A DNA stretch of 41,090 nt from DAHUZL01 sp035533215. GTDB lineage: Bacteria; Chloroflexota; Dormibacteria; Aeolococcales; Bog-877. Shown here one piece after another: positions 6,508 through 13,232 of this stretch. The notes beneath the pieces were generated by a model. It saw nothing but the letters and a program-made list of their open reading frames with translations. It searched no databases and was not told the DNA's origin. Position numbers and translations under genes: made by a program. The first letter of the stretch is position 1; each line of letters begins with the position of its first letter. Location of the stretch: positions 1 through 41,090 of the forward strand of contig DATLUG010000015.1 of the NCBI GenBank assembly GCA_035533215.1, read 5' to 3'.

Positions 6508-8388
6508 CTACCCCGCCAGCGACCATGTCTGCGGGTAGATGTTGAGGTTGGGGTCCTGGGGGAGCGCGCCGCGCAGCCGCCCGGAGATCTCGGAGAGCTG
6601 CGCCGGGGCGGTGGGCAGCCAGAGCAGCGGCAGCTGCGCCGAGGTGTAGTTCTCGTAGCGGTAGAAGGGCCCCAGCCCTGGGAGCTCATGGGTGGCAGCG
6701 ACGTAGCGGTCCTCCCGGGGGTCGCAGTAGCCGCCGACGTTGAAGGCCGCGCCGCAGGCGAAGTCCTCGCCTCCGGTGGGGTAGTAGTCCGGCGACCAGG
6801 TGATGCTGTAGCTTCCCCCGCTCCAGTCGATCAGGTCCCAGGTGCAGCCGTACCCGGTGTGGCGATCACAGGGCGTCGCCAGGGAGGCGGCGTTGGTGGA
6901 CGACTTCAGCGCCAGGGTGATCCCCGCCGCCGAGAACGCCGACTTCATCGCCTCCACGGTCTGGGTCTCCACGATCGTCCCGGGAGCCCAGATCAGGGTG
7001 AACGCCAGCCGCCGCCCACGCCCCACCCCGGCGCCGCACTGGGTCGGCCCGCTCCCGGGGTGGGCGCAGACGCTGGTCCCGTTCGGGTGCACGGTCCACC
7101 CGTGCCCACGCAGCAGGGCCCGGGCCTCGGCGGGATCGTAGGGGTCGGGGTCACGACGCTCGATCGGGGTCACGAACGGGTTGCGCGGGACCTGCGGCAC
7201 CGGCCCGTAGGTCGGGTACGCGTAGCCGTGGTAGATGCGGCGGATGTACGCGGGCTGGTCGATGAGGTGCTGCATCGCCTGGCGGAGGTAGAGCTGCCGG
7301 AAGAGGGGGCCGTCCTTAGGATTGGTGAAGTTGATGAGCACGAAGCGGACTCCCCAGGCGACCCAGGGCGAGAACGTGTACCCGTGAGAGGCGAAGTACG
7401 ACCGCTGGTCGAGGTCCTGCACCGGCAGGTAGCCGTAGTCGAGAGACCCCGAGCGCAGGGCGTCGAACTCCGCGGAATCGCTGGTGAAGGGGACCTCCTC
7501 GAAGCGAGCCACGCGGCTCGGCGCTCCCCAATAGTGGAGGTTGGGGACGAGGGTGGTGAAGCCGGTGGCGGGCGCGTAGCCGGTGCCGGGCTGGATCCGC
7601 CAGGGACCGTCCACCACCTGCCAGAGCGGATCGGTGTCGTAGGTGGTGAGCTGCCTGGAGCGGCCGGCAAGGAACCGGTACACGGCCCGGGCCCCGGCGG
7701 TGGTGCGGTCGAAGTTGCCGACCGCCCCCGACGCCGAGGTCCGATCCCACGCGTGCTGAGGGAGCGGGACGATCTGGCTCAGCTCGTTGTACAGCGCCCA
7801 GTAATGGTTGACCGGGTGGGTGAAGGTGATCTGGAAGCGGTACGGCGTCTCGAACCGCATCCCGGCGATGAGGTCGGGCCACCCCCCGGGGACGTAGACG
7901 CCCCACTCAGCCTTGTTGGCGATCAGGAGTCGCAGCCAGAACTCCACGTCCCGGGTCGTCACTGGGTGGCCGTCGGACCAGCGGACATGCCGCATCGTGA
8001 TGGTGACGGTGCGACTGCCGTCGGAGTAGACGGGCGGACGGCCCAGGCTCTGCGCCTGGTTGAAGACCGGGGTGCCGTTCTCGCCGAACCAGTACAGCGG
8101 CCGATACATGAGGTATTGGAACTGCAGCGTGTTGACGTTGCTGAAGTTGGCGGTGCTGGTGATGGGGAAGATCCAGTCGGGGACCTCCCCCGGCGGCAGC
8201 GCCCATCTGACCGTGCCGCTGGGCGTCGCCGCCGCTCGGGGCGCCGCCATCGCCGCGACGGTGGAGACGGTGAGCACCCCCACCAGGACCGCGATCGCCC
8301 GCCGGCCCCGCCGGCGCGTGCCGGTGGCGGACGCGAGCAGCCACCTCGACCTCGCGTGCTGCCACGCCGCGCCCGGACCGGTTGCCAT
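6508..8388 (-). CDS. Peptide ABC transporter substrate-binding protein (SBP family 5)
   Basis: The protein has 626 residues. A basic N-terminus precedes a hydrophobic stretch (AIAVLVGVLTVSTVAAMAAP) ending at an AAA-type signal peptidase site near residue 54. No lipobox Cys is seen, which is unusual for a binding protein of a bacterium with one membrane. The SBP_bac_5 core shows VTITMRHVRWSDGHPVTTRD near residue 130 and the domain typical of DppA/OppA proteins up to about 600. GGGAGGGG-like sequence 5 nt upstream supports the ATG, and TAGAGT about 40 nt upstream could be the -10. No permease or ATPase genes are adjacent, so it must use a transporter encoded elsewhere. A decayed paralogue lies at 3864-4678. 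Confidence 0.88.
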   Translation of the reverse strand: MATGPGAAWQHARSRWLLASATGTRRRGRRAIAVLVGVLTVSTVAAMAAPRAAATPSGTVRWALPPGEVPDWIFPITSTANFSNVNTLQFQYLMYRPLYWFGENGTPVFNQAQSLGRPPVYSDGSRTVTITMRHVRWSDGHPVTTRDVEFWLRLLIANKAEWGVYVPGGWPDLIAGMRFETPYRFQITFTHPVNHYWALYNELSQIVPLPQHAWDRTSASGAVGNFDRTTAGARAVYRFLAGRSRQLTTYDTDPLWQVVDGPWRIQPGTGYAPATGFTTLVPNLHYWGAPSRVARFEEVPFTSDSAEFDALRSGSLDYGYLPVQDLDQRSYFASHGYTFSPWVAWGVRFVLINFTNPKDGPLFRQLYLRQAMQHLIDQPAYIRRIYHGYAYPTYGPVPQVPRNPFVTPIERRDPDPYDPAEARALLRGHGWTVHPNGTSVCAHPGSGPTQCGAGVGRGRRLAFTLIWAPGTIVETQTVEAMKSAFSAAGITLALKSSTNAASLATPCDRHTGYGCTWDLIDWSGGSYSITWSPDYYPTGGEDFACGAAFNVGGYCDPREDRYVAATHELPGLGPFYRYENYTSAQLPLLWLPTAPAQLSEISGRLRGALPQDPNLNIYPQTWSLAG

Positions 8389-8801
8389 CCACGCCCCTCC
8401 CCCGCTGCGACCGATGCGACTCTACCGGGATGGGCCGGACCTGTCAAGGCGAGCCCCGGCCAAACTGACCCACTACCGACGACGATATCGGAGATGTCAT
8501 AGTGCCGAAGTCCGGCGACCACGCCCCGGTGGGCCGCGCCGGGCATCACCCAATGGGCGTGGTGGAAGTCGGGGGTTGGACTCCTCCCAACTTCACGCAC
8601 CCCCGCGGCCGAAGCTGAGGACTAGGGGCTTGTCCAGGCGCCCGCACCGCTGTCCCTCGTGTGCCGTGGCCCGCAGCCTGACGGCAATGCTGACGGCAAC
8701 GCCGACGGTCAGGCGCGGTCACGCGCGGACCCGCCAGGGTTTCCGCGCAGCCTGTCGAACTCATGACGGGCGCCGGTGGACACCGCTGGACTGAGCCAGA
8801 G
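8389..8801. other. Right-end noncoding part of the island with 12-bp tandem repeats
   Basis: No recognisable gene. Three tandem 12-bp units lie at 8678-8689 (CTGACGGCAATG), 8690-8701 (CTGACGGCAACG) and 8702-8713 (CCGACGGTCAGG). The set is bounded by CCTGAC (8677-8682) and its inverse GTCAGG (8708-8713). They sit 89-124 bp from the right attachment repeat, a plausible place for recombinase arm sites. On the plus strand the repeats read LTAMLTATPT; a decayed integrase tail is conceivable but unproven. Confidence 0.4.
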
Positions 8802-8870
8802 GATCTTCAAAATCGATGGGGGGCGCGGTCATCGTGTCCCCGGAGGGATCGTTCCCCTCGCCTCCCGCAA
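8802..8870 (+). repeat. Right 69-bp direct repeat (orphan 3' fragment of tRNA-Sec)
   Basis: Identical to 1470-1538. It contains the anticodon loop, variable arm, T-arm and 3' acceptor strand of selC but no 5' half; the upstream sequence cannot form a D-arm or acceptor. It is therefore not a functional tRNA gene, and marks the right junction of the island. Confidence 0.85.
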
Positions 8871-10219
8871 GCTCTTGGCCAGTGGGGAGTCCGGGCCGAG
8901 GTCCGGCGGCGGCGACCCCCGCCGGTCGGCCGCCGACACGGACGGCAGCGCGATCGCCGCCCACACCCCGGGGTCCGTCCCGTGCGGGGACCTTCCGAGG
9001 CGGCTCCACCGACGGGCGGCGGCAGTTCCCCCCGGCGATGAGCCCTGCCGGCCGCCATCCGCCTGCCTCGGCACCGCGTCAGGATTGGGCCCAGCGGCGA
9101 CCCGACCGGGGTGGGAGGGTTGACCGCAGACGACGGCGGCGCCTCGCCCCCACCGACCGTCCTGCGCGCATGTCGGTCCGAGGGTCTCCGCCATCGGCCC
9201 CGCCTGTGCGCGCCGCCGGTCGCGACGCATGTGCAGCAGCCCATCGAGGTGGCGACGGTGGCTTGGCCGCGGATCGGCCCCGCAGCGGCGCAAATCGATC
9301 GGCGGTGGATGGAGGCTGGCCCGCCGCACCATCGCTGCCAACGCCGACCAGGACAGCGGGAGGACGACCGCGAGTGCGGCGGCCCCGGCTGTTGGTCGGT
9401 GTGCGATGGCGATCGCGAAACGCAGGATGGCACAGGATCGACGATCAGCCGCCGACCTGACTCCACAGGCCGGCACCCACCAGGGTCCTCGGCCGGACGG
9501 TGATGGTCACGCCCGGGCACCCGTCGCGCCATCGAGGAGCGTGACCGCCCTCGGGCCCAAGCCGCAGCGCCCGAGCAACCATGCCCAGGCGGCGTCGACC
9601 GGGACGACCACCCCCGCGCGGTGGAGCAGGATCCGGTCGATATACGTGGCGAATGCCGTGAGGCGCGCCTTCCCGATCTTCACCGGAGCTCGGGCGCGAG
9701 GATCGTCGGCCCGGCGGTGATCGCCTCCTCCCACCCGGATCAGCGCGGTGGCGACCAGGAAGAACGCGGCCCTCGGCCCGAGGCGGACCCGCGCCAGCTG
9801 CCGTCTGGCCCTCTTGCCGGCTGATCCCATCGCACGAGGCACATGGCGCCGCCGCCGACGGTGACCCACCGCAGGGCCAGTCCGCAGGCCCTATCGAGCT
9901 CGGTCCGAGCGACCGCGGTTTCCATGGTCGGCTTGCGCCGCGAGCCGATCGTCTCCCGGGTCAGGATCGCGACCGGCCAGGCGGCACGCGCCACCATCGC
10001 CGTGCGCGGGAGCCTCATGTCCTCCTGTCTTCCAGAGTGTGGCGCTCGGTCCTGCCGTGGCTGCGCTCGGGGATGCGGGGGGACCCTCGTCCGCGCGGCG
10101 GGCCGCGATGTGCCGATCAACCTCCCTGTCTTCGCCCTGCGCGCCCCCCTCCCGACCGTGCCACGGGTCGGGGGACCGGCGGGACCGGTGCGGTCGAGGT
10201 GCGCACCACCGCCCCGTCG
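8871..10219. other. Gene-poor stretch, 1.35 kb
   Basis: No confident gene. On the minus strand, ATG at 10018 follows AGGAGG by only 2 nt and opens RLPRTAMVARAAWPVAILTR; its sequence may continue after a frameshift as KIGKARLTAFATYIDRILLH, then AGVVVPVDAAWAWLLGRCGL (to 9507). A second minus-strand frame near 9300-9440 has a hydrophobic stretch (GAAALAVVLPLSWSALAAMV). Both could be decayed genes next to the island. Other open frames are probably GC-driven. Confidence 0.35.
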
Positions 10220-10915
10220 TCAGGCACGGACGGGGGTGGACCGGCCACGGGAGGCCGCCACCCGGTCCACCGCCGCGCGCAGCCCTCGTGCCGCCGCCGC
10301 CGGGTCGTCGGCCCGGCAGATCGCGCGCACCACGGCCACCGCGTCCGCGCCGGCCGCCATCGCCTGCTCGGCATTGCCCGAGTCGATCCCACCGATCGCG
10401 ACCAGTGGGAGGGCCACCGCGGCCCGCACCTGCGGAACCAGCCCGATCCCACAGGCGGGCCTCCCGGGCTTGGTCGGAGTGACGTGGATGGGGCCGATCC
10501 CGAGGTAGTCGGCGCCGCCCGCGGTGGCCGCCAGCGCCTGCCCCAGGTCGTGGGTGGACACCCCGACCAGCCGGCCCCGGCCGATGGCGGTCCGCACCGT
10601 GGTGACGGAGGCGTCCTCCTGGCCGACGTGGAGGCCATCGGCATCGACGGCGAGCGCGAGTTCGGGGTGGTCATTGACGATGAAGAGCGCGCCGGCTCGG
10701 TGGGCGGCGGAGCGACAGGCGGCGGCGACCGCGACCAGGTCTCGCCAGGGCACCTCCTTGCGGCGAAGTTGCACCGCGTCGACCCCGGCGGCCGTCACCA
10801 GCCGCACCAGGTCGGGCAGGTCCTGGAGGGGGGTCGTCTCGTCCGTGACCAGGTACAGACGCACCGCGGCCAGCCGCTCCCGTCGCCACTCGGGCAGATC
10901 GGCGGGTGGGGTCAT
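10220..10915 (-). CDS. thiE: Thiamine-phosphate synthase
   Basis: The protein (231 residues) joins hydroxymethylpyrimidine diphosphate with thiazole phosphate carboxylate to form thiamine monophosphate in the cytoplasm. Family motifs in order are VQLRRKEVPWRDL (usual VQLREK), FIVNDHPELALAVDADGLHV with GQED, GVSTHD, the phosphate/pyrimidine loop DYLGIGPIHVTPTKP, and AIGGID near the C-terminus. Length is normal. TACGAT on the minus strand ends exactly 6 nt before the ATG, suggesting a leaderless message. The gene is divergent from thiO-thiS-thiG across 57 bp, so both halves of the pathway share one short control region. Confidence 0.95.
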   Translation of the reverse strand: MTPPADLPEWRRERLAAVRLYLVTDETTPLQDLPDLVRLVTAAGVDAVQLRRKEVPWRDLVAVAAACRSAAHRAGALFIVNDHPELALAVDADGLHVGQEDASVTTVRTAIGRGRLVGVSTHDLGQALAATAGGADYLGIGPIHVTPTKPGRPACGIGLVPQVRAAVALPLVAIGGIDSGNAEQAMAAGADAVAVVRAICRADDPAAAARGLRAAVDRVAASRGRSTPVRA

Positions 10916-10921
10916 CCTCTC

Positions 10922-10927
10922 ATCGTA
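10922..10927 (-). promoter_or_regulatory. -10 box of thiE
   Basis: TACGAT on the minus strand, followed by 6 nt and then the thiE ATG. On the opposite strand TAGCGT (10953-10958) could serve thiO. The 57-bp gap leaves no room for a TPP riboswitch. Confidence 0.4.
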
Positions 10928-10972
10928 GCCAGGGCCGACCTGTGGGCTCTGTTAGCGTGGAGCAGGTCAACC

Positions 10973-12115
10973 ATGCCAGTCAGCTCCGATGTCGTGGTGG
11001 TGGGCGGCGGCGCGATCGGCCTCGCCATCGCCTGGCGGGCCGCCGCCGCCGGGCTGGGCGTGACGGTGGTCGACCCCGGCCTCGGGACCGGCGCCTCGTG
11101 GGCGGCCGCCGGGATGCTCGCCCCCATCTCCGAGGCCGCCTACGGCGAGGAGCCGCTCCTCCTCCTCAGCCTGGAGGCGGCCCGCCGCTATCCCAGCTTC
11201 GTCGCCGAGCTGGAGGCGGTGACCGGCACCACCGTCGGCTACCGGACCTGCGGCACCCTCACCGTCGCGGCTGACAGCGGGGACCGCGCCCAGCTGGCTG
11301 AGCGCCACCGGCACCAGGTGGGTCTCGGCCTCCACGTCGAATGGCTCGGAGGCCGCGCCTGCCGTGGGCTTGAGCCGCTGCTGGCTCCCGCGGTCCAGGG
11401 CGGGGTGCTGGCGGAGGGCGATCACCAGGTGGAGACCCGCCTTATGGTCCGCGCCCTGGGACAGGCCGCCGAGGGCAGTGGGGCGGCCATCGTCCGCGAC
11501 ACCGTCGACCTGGTCCGGCTGGAGCGGGGACGGGTCGTCGGGGTGACCACCGCCGGCGGTGTCGCGATCGGGGCGCCCCAGGTGGTCCTCTGTGCCGGGT
11601 GCTGGTCGGGGGGGGTCGCCGGCCTCCCGCCCGAGGCGCTCCCGCCGGTGCGCCCGGTGAAGGGACAGATCCTGCGGCTGCGGGGGCCTGCCGACGCACC
11701 GCTGCTCTCGCGCAGCCTGGGCGCGCTGGTGGCCGGTCGATTCGTCTACGCCGTCCCCCGGGGGGACGGGCGCCTGGTGGTCGGGGCCACCAGCGAGGAG
11801 CAGGGCTTCGACACCACGGTGCGGGCGGGGGCGGTGATGGACCTGCTGGAGGACCTGGCCGCGGTCCTCCCGGCCGCCCGCGAGCTGGAGCTGGTCGAGG
11901 CCCGTGCGGCGCTGCGACCGGGCTCGCCGGACAACGCGCCGATCCTCGGCCCCACCTCGGTCCCCGGTCTGCTGGTCGCCACCGGCCACCACCGCCACGG
12001 CATCCTGCTCACCCCGGTGACCGCCGATGCGATCACCACCATCCTCACCACCGGGTCCGTCCCGGAGATGATGGCGCCGTTCCTGCCCGCCCGCTTCGTG
12101 GCGGCGGCTCCGTGA
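10973..12115 (+). CDS. thiO: Glycine oxidase ThiO
   Basis: This 380-residue FAD-dependent oxidase converts glycine to dehydroglycine (iminoacetate), the glycine-derived input for thiazole synthesis. The N-terminal Rossmann motif is DVVVVGGGAIGLAIAWRAA, followed by an FAD ribose-binding region VTVVDPG and the GASWAAAGMLAP segment typical of ThiO. The C-terminal segment RAALRPGSPDNAPILGPT with GHHRHGILLTPVTA is the conserved end of D-amino-acid-oxidase-type enzymes. ATG 10973 is chosen because the fold begins directly there; upstream codons in this frame have no resemblance to a protein. It overlaps thiS and starts a thiO-thiS-thiG operon. Confidence 0.93.
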   Translation: MPVSSDVVVVGGGAIGLAIAWRAAAAGLGVTVVDPGLGTGASWAAAGMLAPISEAAYGEEPLLLLSLEAARRYPSFVAELEAVTGTTVGYRTCGTLTVAADSGDRAQLAERHRHQVGLGLHVEWLGGRACRGLEPLLAPAVQGGVLAEGDHQVETRLMVRALGQAAEGSGAAIVRDTVDLVRLERGRVVGVTTAGGVAIGAPQVVLCAGCWSGGVAGLPPEALPPVRPVKGQILRLRGPADAPLLSRSLGALVAGRFVYAVPRGDGRLVVGATSEEQGFDTTVRAGAVMDLLEDLAAVLPAARELELVEARAALRPGSPDNAPILGPTSVPGLLVATGHHRHGILLTPVTADAITTILTTGSVPEMMAPFLPARFVAAAP

Positions 12116-12333
12116 GCGTGGTGGGAACCACCGTCCGGGTGACCGTGAACGGCGCCGAGAGCCAGCTCTCGGCCGGGACCACGGTGGCGCGCCTCGTCGC
12201 CGATCTCGGACGATCCCCAGACGGCGTCGCGGTGGCCGTCGACGGCGAGGTGGTGCCCCGCAGCGGCTGGGCCGACCGACCCCTCGCCGATGGCGAACGG
12301 GTCGAGGTCCTGGCCGCGGTGCAGGGCGGATGA
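12112..12333 (+). CDS. thiS: Thiazole synthesis sulfur carrier ThiS
   Basis: A 73-residue ubiquitin-like sulfur carrier. It begins at GTG 12112, overlapping the thiO stop (GTGA); GTG at 12118 is an alternative. The beta-grasp pattern VRVTVNGAESQL...VAVAVDGEVV...RVEVLAAVQGG ends in the required Gly-Gly, which is adenylated and converted to a thiocarboxylate. It then delivers sulfur to ThiG, whose ATG overlaps its stop by 4 nt. No thiF or moeB adenylating enzyme is in the window. Confidence 0.92.
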   Translation: MSVVGTTVRVTVNGAESQLSAGTTVARLVADLGRSPDGVAVAVDGEVVPRSGWADRPLADGERVEVLAAVQGG

Positions 12334-13124
12334 GCGCCGAGGCCGCCGATCCGCTGCGGATCGGCGGGGTTGCGTTCACCTCACGGCTCCTCCTGGGCAC
12401 CGGGGGTGCGCCCAGCCTCGCCGTCCTGGAGGAGGCGGTGGCGGCCTCTGGCACCGAGATGACGACCTGCGCCATGCGGCGGATCGACCCCACTGCGCGC
12501 GGCTCGGTCCTTGACGTCCTCCGCCGCCTCGGGGTCCGGATCCTCCCCAACACCGCCGGCTGCCGAACGGCGCGCGAGGCGCTGGTGACGGCTCGACTCG
12601 CCCGCGAGGCCCTGGGGACGGAGTGGATCAAGCTGGAGGTGATCGGCGACGAGCGCACCCTGCTGCCCGATCCGGTCGAGCTCCTCACCGCCGCGGAGGA
12701 GCTGGTCGCGGACGGGTTCGTGGTCCTCCCCTACACCAGCGACGACCCCATCGTCGCCCGCCGTCTGGAGCAGGCGGGCTGCGCCGCCGTGATGCCCCTG
12801 GGTTCCCCCATCGGAAGCGGCCTCGGGATCCGCAATCCCCACAACATCGCCCTCATCGTCGAGGGCGCGGGGGTCCCGGTCGTCCTCGACGCCGGGGTGG
12901 GGACGGCCTCCGACGCCGCGCTCGCGATGGAGCTCGGCTGCGACGCGGTCATGGTGGCCTCGGCGGTGACGCGGGCCCAGCACCCGGCGGAGATGGCCCG
13001 GGCGATCGCGCAGGCGGTCGACGCCGGCCGTCTCGCCCGGCGGGCCGGCCGGATCCCCCGCCGGTTCCACGCTCAGGCCTCGACCGGGGTCGAGGGCCTG
13101 GCGGACCTCGACCCCGGTCGCTGA
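12330..13124 (+). CDS. thiG: Thiazole synthase ThiG
   Basis: The protein has 264 residues, the normal length. It forms thiazole phosphate from deoxyxylulose phosphate, dehydroglycine and ThiS thiocarboxylate. Conserved regions are SRLLLGTGGAPS, TTCAMRRID (usually TVAxRR), ILPNTAGCRTAREA, WIKLEVIGD with the Schiff-base Lys101, VLPYTSDDPIVARRLE, PLGSPIGSGLGIRNPHNIAL and DAGVGTASDAALAMELGCDA. The ATG overlaps the thiS stop (ATGA). A strong hairpin follows the stop codon directly. Confidence 0.96.
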   Translation: MSAEAADPLRIGGVAFTSRLLLGTGGAPSLAVLEEAVAASGTEMTTCAMRRIDPTARGSVLDVLRRLGVRILPNTAGCRTAREALVTARLAREALGTEWIKLEVIGDERTLLPDPVELLTAAEELVADGFVVLPYTSDDPIVARRLEQAGCAAVMPLGSPIGSGLGIRNPHNIALIVEGAGVPVVLDAGVGTASDAALAMELGCDAVMVASAVTRAQHPAEMARAIAQAVDAGRLARRAGRIPRRFHAQASTGVEGLADLDPGR

Positions 13125-13160
13125 CCGTCCCGCGATCGTGCCCGGGGGACGATCGGACGG
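13125..13160 (+). terminator. Hairpin directly after thiG
   Basis: CCGTC (13125-13129) pairs with GACGG (13156-13160), and CGATCGT (13133-13139) with ACGATCG (13149-13155), leaving a 3-nt bulge and a 9-nt loop. No T-run follows. It may end the thi transcript or protect its 3' end. Confidence 0.5.
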
Positions 13161-13232
13161 GAGATTGCTATCCTCGCTGGGGCGGCGGGCCGCTGCCTGG
13201 GCGGCGCTCACCCGGGACCGCCAGGAGGTGGC

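Larger units (their letters stand above)
1470..8870. mobile_element. Decayed genomic island integrated at the 3' end of selC
   Basis: The island is defined by the exact 69-bp direct repeats at its ends, one inside the intact tRNA-Sec gene and one an orphan 3' tRNA fragment. The 7.3 kb between them carries a disrupted toxin-antitoxin pair, an IS110 relic, a truncated hypothetical gene, a broken peptide-binding protein and, intact, a peptide-binding protein and a serine hydrolase. No integrase, excisionase, conjugation or phage gene is recognisable, so the element is probably immobile. Origin as a single insertion is inferred; it could be a composite of several events. Confidence 0.7.

Noticed and set aside
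8802..8870. A second tRNA-Sec gene
   Set aside because: Only the 3' part is present. The upstream sequence forms neither D-arm nor acceptor 5' strand.
10916..10972. TPP riboswitch controlling the thi genes
   Set aside because: The gap is only 57 bp, holds two candidate -10 boxes, and lacks the conserved CTGAGA and pyrophosphate-binding segments.
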